DNA of 64,000 nt. Source: Quadrisphaera sp. RL12-1S (GTDB lineage: Bacteria > Actinomycetota > Actinomycetes > Actinomycetales > Quadrisphaeraceae). Shown in pieces: positions 1 through 8,217 of this stretch (position 1 is its first letter; the number at the start of each line of letters is the position of its first letter). The stretch covers positions 496,001-560,000 of the forward strand of contig NZ_JACNME010000002.1 in the NCBI RefSeq assembly GCF_014270065.1, given 5' to 3'. The position numbers and the translations under genes are program-made. Under the pieces are notes generated by a model, which saw only the letters and a list, made by a program, of their open reading frames with translations, searched no databases and was not told the origin of the DNA.

Positions 1-224
1 CTGCGCGCGGGCACCTGCAGCACGGCGCTGCCCAGGCCGATGGTGCTGGTCCGCCCGGCCAGCCAGGCGAGCACGCTGACGGCGTCGGAGCCGTAGGCCT
101 CGCTGACCCACGCCGAGGCGAACCCCAGCTGCTCGGCGCGCTGCACCAGCGCCAGCGCGTCCGCCGCCTGGTCGGCCACGGGCCGGTCCGAGCCGAAGTA
201 CCCCAGCGACAGCGCCAGCTCCAT
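1..224 (-). CDS. LLM class flavin-dependent oxidoreductase, N-terminal fragment
   Basis: Reading leftwards from the ATG at 224 gives 74 codons beginning MELALSLGYFGSDRP, then QRAEQLGFASAWVSEAYGSD and LAGRTSTIGLGSAVLQVPAR, and the frame leaves the window still open. The xxLGFxxxWVxE and AGRTxxIxLGSAVxQ strings are typical of the first beta strands of the bacterial luciferase / F420- or FMN-dependent monooxygenase fold. The likely role is oxidation of a small substrate with reduced flavin or F420. The substrate cannot be told from this part. The next gene is divergent. Confidence 0.85.
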   Translation of the reverse strand, partial: MELALSLGYFGSDRPVADQAADALALVQRAEQLGFASAWVSEAYGSDAVSVLAWLAGRTSTIGLGSAVLQVPAR

Positions 225-308
225 GCGCGCCGACCCTAGGGGGTGGCTGCGGGCAGGCCGGTCCGGGCCCCGGGACCGCCCCGGCGGCGGTGACGCTACG
301 TTGCCGCG

Positions 309-1244
309 GTGGAGCAGCGCACCCTCGGAAGGTCGGGGCTGCGCGTCTCGGCGCTCGGTCTGGGCACCATGGGCTGGGGCGGCGACGGCGTGACCGACGC
401 GCACGAGGCGCGCGACCTGCTGGCGCCGTTCGTGGAGGCCGGCGGCACCCTCGTGGACACCGCCGACGTCTACGGCGGCGGCGCCGCCGAGCAGCTGCTC
501 GGGGAGCTCCTGGACGACGTCGTCCCCCGCGACGACGTGGTGCTCGTGGTCAAGTCCGGGCGCGGACGCCGGCCGGGTCCTGACACCTCCGCCCGCGCCC
601 TGCTCGCCGGGCTGGACGCCTCCCTGCGGCGCCTGGGCACCGACCGGGCCGACGTGTGGATGGTGCACGCCTGGGACGGCGCCACGCCGCCGGAGGAGGT
701 CGCCTCCGCCCTGGCCCGCGCGGTGAGCAGCGGGCGGGCCCGCTACGCCGGTGTCGGTGACCACTCCGGCTGGCAGCTGGCCACGGCCGCCGCCGCCGCG
801 CGCGCCGCGGGACATCCGCTGGTGGCCGCCGGGGTGGAGCTGAGCGTGCTGGCCGGGGACCACGCCGACGTGCTGCCCGCCGCCGCCCACCACGGGCTGG
901 GGGTGCTGGCGTGGGCACCGCTGGGCCGCGGCGTGCTCACCGGGAAGTACCGCACGAGCGTCCCGTCGGACTCGCGCGGGGCCTCCGAGCACCTGGCCGC
1001 GTGGGTGCAGCCCTACCTGGGCCCCGGCGCGCGCCGGGTGGCGCAGGCGGTGGCCACCGCCGCGGACGGGCTGGGCGCCGCGCCGCTGGAGGTGGCGCTC
1101 GCCTGGGTGCGCGACCACCCCGGGGTGTCCAGCGCCGTGGTCGGCGCGCGCACCCCGGGCCAGCTGCTCGGCAGCCTCGCGGCCGCTGAGCTCGAGCTCC
1201 CCGCAGAGATCCGCGCGGTGCTCGACGAGCTCAGCGCCGGCTGA
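309..1244 (+). CDS. aldo/keto reductase
   Basis: 311-residue NAD(P)H-dependent oxidoreductase with the TIM-barrel AKR fold. The family catalytic tetrad is visible as D50, Y55 (TADVYG), K82 (VVKSG) and H120 (WMVHAWD). The N terminus EQRTLGRSGLRVSALGLGTM is the standard AKR opening, and LGVLAWAPLGRGVLTGKY and the C-terminal VVGARTPGQLLGSLAA (cofactor phosphate loop) also fit. GTG at 309 is chosen because the family N terminus begins there. The gene stands alone between two minus-strand genes. The substrate is unknown; it is probably an aldehyde or ketone handled in the cytosol. Confidence 0.93.
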   Translation: MEQRTLGRSGLRVSALGLGTMGWGGDGVTDAHEARDLLAPFVEAGGTLVDTADVYGGGAAEQLLGELLDDVVPRDDVVLVVKSGRGRRPGPDTSARALLAGLDASLRRLGTDRADVWMVHAWDGATPPEEVASALARAVSSGRARYAGVGDHSGWQLATAAAAARAAGHPLVAAGVELSVLAGDHADVLPAAAHHGLGVLAWAPLGRGVLTGKYRTSVPSDSRGASEHLAAWVQPYLGPGARRVAQAVATAADGLGAAPLEVALAWVRDHPGVSSAVVGARTPGQLLGSLAAAELELPAEIRAVLDELSAG

Positions 1245-1259
1245 GGCGCCCCGGCCGGC

Positions 1260-1571
1260 TCAGCGGCCGGCGGCAGGGCCCTCGTCGTCGTCGTCCTCGG
1301 GGGCGTCGTCGTCGAGGTCGTCGTCCTCGTCGTCGTCCTCGTCCTCGTCGTCGTCCTCGAGGTCGTCGTCCTCGTCGAACAGCTCGAACGGGGTGACCTC
1401 CTCGTAGGCGGTGTAGAGGGCCTCCTCGTACACCTCGAACGCGTCGGCCAGGGCGGTGTAGGCCGCCTCGACCGCCGGGTCGTCGTCACCCTGGCGCCGC
1501 TGGGCGGCTGCCAGGTGGGACTCCAGCGCAGCGACGAGTCGGTCGAGGGCCGCGCGCGGATCGGTCGCCAT
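1260..1571 (-). CDS. small protein with a long acidic C-terminal tail
   Basis: 103 residues. The first ~65 look helical (MATDPRAALDRLVAALESHL, then EAAYTALADAFEVYEEALY). The last ~38 are almost entirely Asp and Glu. Similar actinobacterial proteins are often labelled primosomal protein, a name with no support visible here. The tail may mimic nucleic acid or bind basic proteins or metal, but that is inference. ATG at 1571 is divergent from the DUF5703 gene, with only ~36 nt between the two starts. Confidence 0.75.
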   Translation of the reverse strand: MATDPRAALDRLVAALESHLAAAQRRQGDDDPAVEAAYTALADAFEVYEEALYTAYEEVTPFELFDEDDDLEDDDEDEDDDEDDDLDDDAPEDDDDEGPAAGR

Positions 1572-1607
1572 GGCCCGAACGGTAGCGGGTGGGCATCATG
1601 GACGGCG

Positions 1608-1844
1608 ATGGAGCAGATCCCCTCGCCCCGCAGCAGCGGCCGTCGCCCCGGCCGGTCCGACGTCGAGTACGAGTACCGCACGATCACCATGCCCCGCGAG
1701 ACCTCGCGCAGCGAGGCCCGCCGGCTCATCACCGAGGCCGCCGAGCACGGCCACTGGGAGCTCGCGCGGGTGCGCCTCTACCTGGGCGGGCGGCGCCAGG
1801 TGCAGCTGAGGCGGCGCATCGTCAGGGTGCCCCGCCCCAGCTGA
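1608..1844 (+). CDS. DUF5703 family protein
   Basis: 78 residues from ATG 1608. The core VEYEYRTITMPRETSRSEAR, then RLITEAAEHGHWELARVRLY and VQLRRRIVRVPR, matches the short actinobacterial DUF5703 family, whose function is unknown. It is basic and has no membrane segment or signal. The frame is open upstream to 1515, but the conserved part starts shortly after 1608 and an earlier start would overlap the divergent acidic-tail gene. It ends 13 nt from the convergent end of the M20 peptidase gene. Confidence 0.8.
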   Translation: MEQIPSPRSSGRRPGRSDVEYEYRTITMPRETSRSEARRLITEAAEHGHWELARVRLYLGGRRQVQLRRRIVRVPRPS

Positions 1845-1857
1845 CGCGGGGTGCGGC

Positions 1858-3228
1858 TCAGGCGCTGGCCACGAAGCGCTGCAGCACGCGCGTGCCGAAG
1901 CGCAGCGCGTCCAGCGGCACGCGCTCGTCGACGCCGTGGAACAGGCCCGCGAAGTCGAGGCCGACGGGCAGGCGCAGCGGCGCGAAGCCGTAGCCAGGGA
2001 TGCCCAGCTGGCTGAAGGACTTGTTGTCCGTGCCCCCCGACAGGCAGTACGGCAGCACGCGGGCGCCCGGGTCCTCGGCGAGCAGCGCCTCGACCATGCG
2101 GTCGACCAGGGGGACGTCGAACGGGGTCTCCAGGGCGACGTCGCGGTGGACGTCCTGCACCTCGACGAACTCCCCCGCGAGCTCCCTGACGGTCTGCACG
2201 AGGCGCTCCTCGTGGCCGGGCAGGAAGCGGCAGTCGAGCAGGGCGGTCGCGGTGCCGGGGATGACGTTGTGCTTGTACCCGGCCTCCAGCAGCGTCGGGT
2301 TGGCGGTGTCGCGCAGCGTCGCGCCGACCCAGCGCGCCGTCGTGCCGAGCTGGTCCAGCAGGGCGCTGGGGTCGGCCGGGTCGAACTCGACGCCGGTGAT
2401 GTCGGTGACGCCGTCCAGGAAGGCCCGCACGGTGGGGGTGACCTCCACGGGCCACGGGTGGGCGCCGATGCGGGCCACCGCCTCGCACAGGCGGGTCACG
2501 GCGTTGTCGGTGTTGACCTGGCTGCCGTGGCCGGCGCGACCGTGCGCGACGAGCCGCAGCCACGCGATGCCCTTCTCGGCCGTCTGCAGCAGGTAGGCGC
2601 GCTGGCCGCTGCCGGCCCCGGAGCCGCCGCCGATGGTGGTGGAGAACCCGCCGACCTCGCTCACCGCGGCGGTGACGCCCTCGAACAGGCCCGGGTGGTG
2701 GTCGACCAGCCAGTGCGCGCCCTGCACGCCCCCGGCCTCCTCGTCGGCCATGAACGCCAGCACGAGGTCGCGCGGGGGCCGCTCGCCGCGGCGCACGAGG
2801 TCGCGCACCACCGCCAGCAGCATCGCGTCCATGTCCTTCATGTCCACCGCGCCGCGGCCCCACAGGAACTCCTGCTCGGGGGACTCCGGGTCGGCGGTGG
2901 TCTCGGTGGTGACCTCCCCGGAGAACGGGTGGACGCTCCAGTCGTCCGCGCGGGCGGGGACGACGTCGAGGTGCCCGTGCAGCAGCAGGGCCCCGCGCTC
3001 CGCGGTGCCCGCCGGGTCCCCCTCGACCCTCACGACGACGCTGGCCCGGCCCGGCTCGCTCTCGAAGAGCTGCGGCTCCAGGCCCACCTCGGCCAGCAGG
3101 CCCGCCACGAGCTCCGCGGCGGCGCGCTCGCCCGGGCCGGACCCGTCTCCGGGGTTGGTGGTGTCGATGCGCAGCAGGTCGCGGCAGATGCTGACGACCT
3201 CGTCCTGCGGGTCCGGGGTGGAGCTCAT
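1858..3228 (-). CDS. M20/M25/M40 family metallo-hydrolase
   Basis: 456-residue zinc-dependent peptidase or amidohydrolase of the ArgE/DapE/carboxypeptidase G2 superfamily. The metal site shows H86 and D88 (LLHGHLDVVP), D129 (WGRGAVDMKD, bridging ligand), the catalytic E163 and ligand E164 (MADEEAGG), and a C-terminal His in GLFHGVDERVP. A dimerisation domain lies around residues 220-340. ATG at 3228 starts the protein, with the opening DLLRIDTTNPGDGSGPGE that is common in this group. Likely an intracellular dipeptidase or acyl-amino-acid hydrolase; the exact substrate is undefined. The gene appears monocistronic. Confidence 0.92.
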   Translation of the reverse strand: MSSTPDPQDEVVSICRDLLRIDTTNPGDGSGPGERAAAELVAGLLAEVGLEPQLFESEPGRASVVVRVEGDPAGTAERGALLLHGHLDVVPARADDWSVHPFSGEVTTETTADPESPEQEFLWGRGAVDMKDMDAMLLAVVRDLVRRGERPPRDLVLAFMADEEAGGVQGAHWLVDHHPGLFEGVTAAVSEVGGFSTTIGGGSGAGSGQRAYLLQTAEKGIAWLRLVAHGRAGHGSQVNTDNAVTRLCEAVARIGAHPWPVEVTPTVRAFLDGVTDITGVEFDPADPSALLDQLGTTARWVGATLRDTANPTLLEAGYKHNVIPGTATALLDCRFLPGHEERLVQTVRELAGEFVEVQDVHRDVALETPFDVPLVDRMVEALLAEDPGARVLPYCLSGGTDNKSFSQLGIPGYGFAPLRLPVGLDFAGLFHGVDERVPLDALRFGTRVLQRFVASA

Positions 3229-3264
3229 CGCCCCACCGTACGCAGGCCGCAGGTCAGCAGCCTC

Positions 3265-5148
3265 TCAGTTGATGCCGGCCGGGGCCCCGACGATGCAGGT
3301 GGCCGGCTCACCGGCGTTGGTGGAGGTCTCCTCCGCCAGCACCGTGCCGTCGGAGTCCTTGATGCGGCAGCCGACGGTGCCGCCGGTGGCGCGGTCGAAG
3401 TTCGACACGGCCACGTACCAGCCGGGCCAGTCCTTCGAGCCGGTCATGGTCTTGGTGAAGGTGGAGCCGAGGTCCTTGCGGACGTCCCGGGAGTCCTTGG
3501 TGCCCATCTCGACGTAGGTGTCCTTCGCGGTGCCGAAGCCCTCGTAGGTGACGTCGCCCAGGGGCGTGGTGCGGGCGCTGGCCGCCGGCGCCGAGGAGGC
3601 CGGGGCCGCGGGCTGCGACGCGGCCGGGGAGGCGCCGGTCTTCTGCGCCGCCGCGGCGGCCTGGTCCGCCACCGCGGCGCCGCCGGCGGCCTTCGCCGGG
3701 GCGGACTCCGCGGTGGAGCCGGTGGGGCGGGCGGCGATGGGCGTGGCCGCGGCCGGCGTCGCCGCCCCGGGCTGGCCCCCGCTGGCCGAGGCCAGCGCAG
3801 CGGTGATCTCCTCGTGCCCGGGCGCGCCGGGCATGGTCCCGACGACGACGGCTGCGGCCAGCGCCACCGCTGCGGCGAGGATGCCGACCGGCATGCCCAG
3901 CGCGCGGCGCTGGTGCCAGCGACGGCCGCCGTCAGCACGGCCGCTCGGACGACCGCTCGGACGGCCGCTCGGACGGGCCGAGCTCTCCGGGCGGCCCGTG
4001 GCGCGGCCGGTGGTGCGGGCGGCGGTCCGGCCGGTCGTGCGGCCGTGGCGCGGCTCGGCCGGCGCGACCGCCGAGGTGCTGTCCGCGGGGGCCACGGGGG
4101 CGGCTGCGCCGGGGACGGCGGGGGCGGCGCTCGTGGCGGAGCGCAGCACCGCGAGGTCGGCGGCGGTCAGGGCGGCGGCGGGGCCGGAGACCGGCTGCGG
4201 GCGGGGAGCGGCCGCGGCGGGCAGACCGGTCGTCAGCTGATCAGGCGACCCAGACAGCCCAGGCAGCCCAGGCAGCCCGGGCACCAGGTAGGAGGTGCGG
4301 CCGGTGGGCTCGGCGCTGACGCGGTCGGGCATGGGCGGCGGGACCGGCGCGGTGGACAGGCGCGCTGCGCGGGCGCGCACCGCGGCCTCGACCTCTGCGG
4401 CGGGCGGCGGCGGGGGCAGCTCGCGCTCGCCCGCGGGGAACGCCGGGAAGCTGGGCGGCTCGACGGGCGAGGCGCTGGCCGGGCGCTGGGCGCGACGGCT
4501 CACGACGGGCTCGGTGGTCCAGGGCGGCTCGCGGCGGGGCTCGGCGGGCGTCGTCGTCCCGACCACGGGCAGGGGCCCGGACACGGCGGGGGCGGGCCGG
4601 CGGCGGGGCACGTACACCGCCGGCGCCGCGGACGCGGAGTCGGCGGAGCCGGAGGTGGTGGCCGTGGAGAGGCCGGCGGGCGGCGTCAGCGAGTCGAGGT
4701 GCTCGGTGAGGGTGCGGGCCAGGGCGTGCGTCAGCGGTGAGGGGCGGGCGATGGCGCTGGCCGTGCGCGGGTCCTCCAGGGCGGGCGAGGTGCGCCAGGC
4801 GGCGGACTCCGAGGCCTGCGCCGACGCCTGGACCGCGGCCTCGTCGAGGGCGGTGGGGCGGCGCAGCGCGGCGCGGTCGCGACGGCTCGGCAGCGGGGTG
4901 CCCAGCGGCGGGGTGGTCAGCGGCGGGGCGGCGGCGCTGGGCGTGCGGTGCTCGGTGCGGCCCTCGGGCGCGGCCGCGGGCCAGACCGCCCGGGTGCCGT
5001 CAGCGGGGGTGGTGAAGGGGTCCGGCGCGCCGAAGCCCTCCGGGACCGGTGCCGCGTGGCCGGGGACCCGGCGTCCGGAACCGGTGCGCTCGGCGTCCAG
5101 CGCGCGCCGGCGCTCACCGCCCTCGTTGGTCTGCCCCGCCACGGCCAC
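3265..5148 (-). CDS. membrane-anchored Ala/Pro-rich protein with MmpS-like C-terminal domain
   Basis: 627 residues from GTG 5148. Residues 1-410 are low-complexity, rich in Ala, Pro, Ser and Arg, and include a short RPSG repeat. One transmembrane helix lies near 418-440 (GMPVGILAAAVALAAAVVVG). A second low-complexity linker leads to a compact domain at about 530-627 containing DVTYEGFGTAKDTYVEMGT and VGCRIKDSDGTVLAEETSTN, ending in a CIV strand. That pattern resembles the beta-sandwich of MmpS-type accessory proteins: two Cys and a C-x-I-x-D-G-x-V-x-A-E-x-T-S motif. Topology suggests a cytoplasmic N terminus and an exported C domain. No MmpL partner is adjacent, so function is open. Confidence 0.7.
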   Translation of the reverse strand: MAVAGQTNEGGERRRALDAERTGSGRRVPGHAAPVPEGFGAPDPFTTPADGTRAVWPAAAPEGRTEHRTPSAAAPPLTTPPLGTPLPSRRDRAALRRPTALDEAAVQASAQASESAAWRTSPALEDPRTASAIARPSPLTHALARTLTEHLDSLTPPAGLSTATTSGSADSASAAPAVYVPRRRPAPAVSGPLPVVGTTTPAEPRREPPWTTEPVVSRRAQRPASASPVEPPSFPAFPAGERELPPPPPAAEVEAAVRARAARLSTAPVPPPMPDRVSAEPTGRTSYLVPGLPGLPGLSGSPDQLTTGLPAAAAPRPQPVSGPAAALTAADLAVLRSATSAAPAVPGAAAPVAPADSTSAVAPAEPRHGRTTGRTAARTTGRATGRPESSARPSGRPSGRPSGRADGGRRWHQRRALGMPVGILAAAVALAAAVVVGTMPGAPGHEEITAALASASGGQPGAATPAAATPIAARPTGSTAESAPAKAAGGAAVADQAAAAAQKTGASPAASQPAAPASSAPAASARTTPLGDVTYEGFGTAKDTYVEMGTKDSRDVRKDLGSTFTKTMTGSKDWPGWYVAVSNFDRATGGTVGCRIKDSDGTVLAEETSTNAGEPATCIVGAPAGIN

Positions 5149-5282
5149 CAGTCTGCGGCAGAGGGGACGCTGTGTCCGCCATCTGGCAGAACTCGACGTC
5201 CCCCGTCCGGCGCGTCGCCCCGGCGCGGCGCCCCCCGTGCCGCATCATGTGCCGCGCTCCGCTGGCCGCCGGCGGCGACGCC

Positions 5283-6014
5283 TCAGCGCGCGCAGGTCCC
5301 GTCCGCCGCCACCGCGCGGGCGGCGCCGAGCAGCGCGGGCAGCTCGTGCATGGACCTGAAGGTGGTGGCGGCGCCCACGGCCACGAGCGCCTCGGGGGTG
5401 CTGCTGGCGGGCCCCCCGGAGCAGTAGCCGAGGACCAGGGCGCCGGCGGCCACCCCGGCGCGGACCCCCGCCGGGGAGTCCTCCACCACGGCGCAGCGGC
5501 GGGGGTCCGCACCGAGCGCCGCGGCGGCCTGCAGGTAGACGTCGGGCGCGGGCTTGCTGCGGGGCAGCTCCAGGCCGCTGAACACCCGGTCCGCGAAGTG
5601 CGGCGCGAGCCCGGTGACGTCCAGCTGCATCTGCACCTTGGCGCGGTCGGCACCGGAGGCGCAGGCCAGGCGCTGGCCGTACGCGGCGGCGACGGCCGCC
5701 ACGGCGGCGGCCGCGCCCTCCACCGCCTGCACGCGCACCGCCAGCTGCTCGCTGCGGCGGCGGCGGAACTCCTCCAGCCACGCCTGCGTGATGCGCACGC
5801 CGGTGCGCTCCTCGATGAGGTCGGCCTGGTCGGCCACGGCCACCCCCACGAAGCGGCGCATCCCCTCCTGCTCGGACAGGGACCACCCGAGCTCGGCGAG
5901 CATGGTGCGCAGCACCGCGTTGGTGATGGGCTCGGAGTCGACGAGGACGCCGTCGCAGTCGAAGAGGACGGCGTCGTAGGGCAGGTCGAGGGGTGAGGGG
6001 CTGGGCGGGGTCAC
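5283..6014 (-). CDS. HAD-family hydrolase (beta-phosphoglucomutase-like)
   Basis: 243-residue haloacid dehalogenase superfamily phosphatase. Motif I is FDCDGVLVDSE with nucleophile D19 and general acid D21. Motif II is ACASGADRAK, motif III the Lys in SKPAPDVYL, and motif IV VVEDSPAGVRAG. The insertion at about 30-95 is a helical C1 cap, as in phosphatases acting on sugar phosphates. GTG at 6014 overlaps the stop of the upstream nickel permease gene by 4 nt (GTGA), so the two are probably translationally coupled. Substrate unknown. Confidence 0.92.
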   Translation of the reverse strand: MTPPSPSPLDLPYDAVLFDCDGVLVDSEPITNAVLRTMLAELGWSLSEQEGMRRFVGVAVADQADLIEERTGVRITQAWLEEFRRRRSEQLAVRVQAVEGAAAAVAAVAAAYGQRLACASGADRAKVQMQLDVTGLAPHFADRVFSGLELPRSKPAPDVYLQAAAALGADPRRCAVVEDSPAGVRAGVAAGALVLGYCSGGPASSTPEALVAVGAATTFRSMHELPALLGAARAVAADGTCAR

Positions 6015-7072
6015 GCCCGGGCACGCTTCCAGACCAGCCGCGAGGCCGCGAACACGACCGCGAAGAACCCGGCGAGCACGTACCCGGCGTGCTCGGTGTC
6101 GAGCGAGGTGAGCAGGCCCACCAGCCCGCCGCGCACGCCGAGCTGCTCGCTGAGCAGGGACGCGGCGGCCAGCGCCCCCACGAGCAGCCCGGACAGGACG
6201 CCGACACCGGTGATGACGAGGTTGTAGGTGATCTTCCGGGCCGGGTCCTCCTGGGCCGCGGTGTACATCCGCAGCATCATGAGGCCGTTGGCGGTGTCGC
6301 CCAGCGTCATGGCCGCGGTGAAGAGCACGGGCAGGCAGAGCAGCGCCACCAGCGGGGCGCCCGCCAGCGCAGCGCCGGCGGTGAGCACGAGCACCCCGAT
6401 CTGGCTGGAGGTGTCGAACCCCAGCGAGAAGAGGAACCCCACCACGTACACGTGCCAGGGGTGGCGGACGCGGCGCAGCGGCGCGGTCATCACCACCGCG
6501 GCCGGGCCGCGCGGGGTGAGGGCGTGGGGTGGGACGTGCAGGTCGGGGTCGCGCCGCAGCGCGCGGCGCAGCGACCAGGCCCGGCAGAACGTGGCGAGGT
6601 TGGCGACGGCGACGAGCACGAGGTAGAGCCCGGAGACGCTGACGCCGATGACGCCCAGCACGCGCGCGGCCCCGGAGGACTCGTCCAGCGCGGTGCGCAC
6701 GAACCCGGCGCCGGCGATGACGAGCACCCCGGTGAGCACCACCACCGTGGAATGGCCCAGGGAGAACGCCAGGCCCACCGACGCCGGGCTGCGCCCCTCG
6801 GAGACGAACTTGCGGGTGCTGTTGTCGATCATCGAGATGTGGTCGAAGTCGAAGGAGTGCACCAGCCCCCGCAGGTAGGCCACCGCCGCGAGCCCCACCG
6901 TGACGGCGCCCGCGCCCCCGGCGAGCACCCCGAGCGAGAGCAGGCCCAGCCCCACCAGGTGCAGGACCGCGACGACGGCGAAGGCCGCGCCCACCCGCCG
7001 GCGGAACGGCAGCGCCGCCCGGCCGCTGCTGGTGAGCAGCGGGTGCCTCCCCGTGGCCGTGGCGGTGCCCAT
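6011..7072 (-). CDS. HoxN/HupN/NixA-type nickel/cobalt permease
   Basis: 353 residues from ATG 7072, with about eight hydrophobic helices. Hallmark NiCoT motifs are present: HSFDFDHI (~72-79, matching HX4DH), then GFLFSLGFDTSSQI and LPVLFTAAMTLGDTANG. Imports Ni2+ or Co2+ across the cytoplasmic membrane, for instance for urease, hydrogenase or cobalamin. The long frame runs further upstream, but residues before MGTATATG look non-coding and would overlap the divergent arsR-type gene. Divergence from that metalloregulator suggests metal-dependent control. Confidence 0.93.
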   Translation of the reverse strand: MGTATATGRHPLLTSSGRAALPFRRRVGAAFAVVAVLHLVGLGLLSLGVLAGGAGAVTVGLAAVAYLRGLVHSFDFDHISMIDNSTRKFVSEGRSPASVGLAFSLGHSTVVVLTGVLVIAGAGFVRTALDESSGAARVLGVIGVSVSGLYLVLVAVANLATFCRAWSLRRALRRDPDLHVPPHALTPRGPAAVVMTAPLRRVRHPWHVYVVGFLFSLGFDTSSQIGVLVLTAGAALAGAPLVALLCLPVLFTAAMTLGDTANGLMMLRMYTAAQEDPARKITYNLVITGVGVLSGLLVGALAAASLLSEQLGVRGGLVGLLTSLDTEHAGYVLAGFFAVVFAASRLVWKRARA

Positions 7073-7106
7073 GGGCGGGATGCTAGGCGCTGGACGTCCG
7101 CCACGG

Positions 7107-7120
7107 GTGTGCGGGCACAC
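7107..7120. promoter_or_regulatory. palindrome between nickel permease and ArsR gene, putative operator
   Basis: Perfect 6-bp arms GTGTGC and GCACAC separated by GG, inside the 78-bp gap between the divergent permease (start 7072) and ArsR gene (start 7151). Position and symmetry fit an ArsR-family operator controlling both promoters. This is inferred from sequence only. Confidence 0.45.
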
Positions 7121-7150
7121 ACACGACGTGGTCGCGGTGAGGAGGCGCTG

Positions 7151-7495
7151 GTGGGTGCTGACCCGCTGGAGGCGGTGGCGCGCGACGCCGTCACCGCGGC
7201 CCGCCCGCGCCTGGAGCGCGCGCTCGCGCGGTTCGCGGCGCTGTCGGACCCGACGCGCCTGGAGCTGCTGGTGGCCATCCACGCCGCCCCCGGCGCCCCC
7301 GTGAAGGTGCTGGCCGCCGCGGCGGGGCTCACCCCGAACACGGCCACGCAGGCGCTGGCGGCCCTGCGCGCCTGCGGACTGGTGGACCGCGTGCGCGACG
7401 GCCGGCTCAGCCGCTGGCACCTCGCCGACGACACCGCGCACGAGCTGCTGCACCAGCTCGGCGCCGCCCACTCCCCCCTCCACCCCGAGCACTGA
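7151..7495 (+). CDS. ArsR/SmtB family transcriptional regulator (probable metal sensor)
   Basis: 114 residues from GTG 7151, which follows a GAGGAGG ribosome-binding site. The winged-helix core reads FAALSDPTRLELLVAIH, then VKVLAAAAGLTPNTATQALAAL (recognition helix) and GLVDRVRDGRLSRWHLADD. The C terminus is His-rich (DDTAHELLHQLGAAHSPLHPEH), which could supply an alpha-5 type metal site as in NmtR or SmtB. Its position, divergent from a Ni/Co permease, supports a nickel or cobalt sensor that represses uptake or senses surplus. The effector itself is inferred. Confidence 0.88.
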   Translation: MGADPLEAVARDAVTAARPRLERALARFAALSDPTRLELLVAIHAAPGAPVKVLAAAAGLTPNTATQALAALRACGLVDRVRDGRLSRWHLADDTAHELLHQLGAAHSPLHPEH

Positions 7496-7506
7496 CCGCC
7501 CTCGGC

Positions 7507-7556
7507 GTGATCATGGGCGGTCCGCCACCCCCAGGTGACGGACCGCCCATGATCAC
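7507..7556. repeat. palindromic repeat family A, copy 1 (likely bidirectional terminator)
   Basis: 18-bp perfect inverted repeat, left arm GTGATCATGGGCGGTCCG (7507-7524), right arm 7539-7556, loop of 14 nt. It fills the gap between the convergent ends of the ArsR gene (7495) and the copC gene (7573), so it can terminate both. The CATGATCAC core recurs near 48.8 and 59.9 kb, and related copies lie near 35.2 and 35.9 kb. Confidence 0.85.
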
Positions 7557-7572
7557 GGACGGGGTGCCGGGG

Positions 7573-8217
7573 TCAGCGGCGCCGGCGGAGCACCGCGGCG
7601 GCGACGGCGGCCAGGAGCGCCAGCACCACCACGGCACCGACGACGACGAGCCACCCCGGCGTCCCCGACGACGACGCCGACACCGCCGAGGAGTCCACCG
7701 GGGTGGACGTCGGCGCGGGAGCGTCGCTCGTGGACGGGCTGGTCGACGGGTTGGCGGGCGGGCTGGTCGACGGGCTGGTCGCCGTCGCCGCCGCTGGGCC
7801 GGACGCGGTGTAGGTGAAGGTCCCCGAGACGGGGTGCCCGTCGTCGGAGGTGACGCGCCACTCCACGCGGTAGGTGCCCGCGGGGAGGTCACCGGTGAGC
7901 TGCTGGGTGACGGTGTCGTCGACGAACTGCGGGTCCCCGGTGGAGACGACCGCGCCGCCCGGCCCGGTGACCAGCACCTTCGAGCCGAGCGCGACGGCCG
8001 GCTCCTCGAAGGTCAGCACCACCGAGGTCGGCGCGGCGGCCACGGTCGCTCCGTCGGCGGGCGCTGTCGTGGAGAGCCGGTCGTGCGCCTGCGCCGGCAG
8101 GGCGGGCAGCAGCACGAGCAGCGCCCCGGCGAGCAGCGCGAGGCCCCGCCTCCGGCGGGCACCGGTCACAGGCCAGGGCGCACGCCGGGTCACACGCCCA
8201 GTCACAGGCGTGGTCAC
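7573..8217 (-). CDS. CopC-domain copper-binding protein with C-terminal membrane anchor
   Basis: 214 residues. A signal peptide (hydrophobic 25-40) ends at AQA, leaving His45 as the mature N terminus. The CopC beta-barrel covers about 45-140, and the Cu(II) site residues of the family are present: H45, D126 and H128 (SDDGHPVSG). A Ser/Thr/Pro linker follows, then a transmembrane helix near 187-207 and an RRRR stop. The protein should sit outside the membrane and bind copper. GTG 8217 overlaps the stop of the YcnI gene by 4 nt (GTGA), making them one operon. Confidence 0.92.
   Translation of the reverse strand: MTTPVTGRVTRRAPWPVTGARRRRGLALLAGALLVLLPALPAQAHDRLSTTAPADGATVAAAPTSVVLTFEEPAVALGSKVLVTGPGGAVVSTGDPQFVDDTVTQQLTGDLPAGTYRVEWRVTSDDGHPVSGTFTYTASGPAAATATSPSTSPPANPSTSPSTSDAPAPTSTPVDSSAVSASSSGTPGWLVVVGAVVVLALLAAVAAAVLRRRR

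Noticed and set aside
1936-4740. 934-codon plus-strand open frame
   Set aside because: It runs antisense to the M20 peptidase and the MmpS-like gene, has biased low-complexity composition and no recognisable domain. High GC content creates such long shadow frames.
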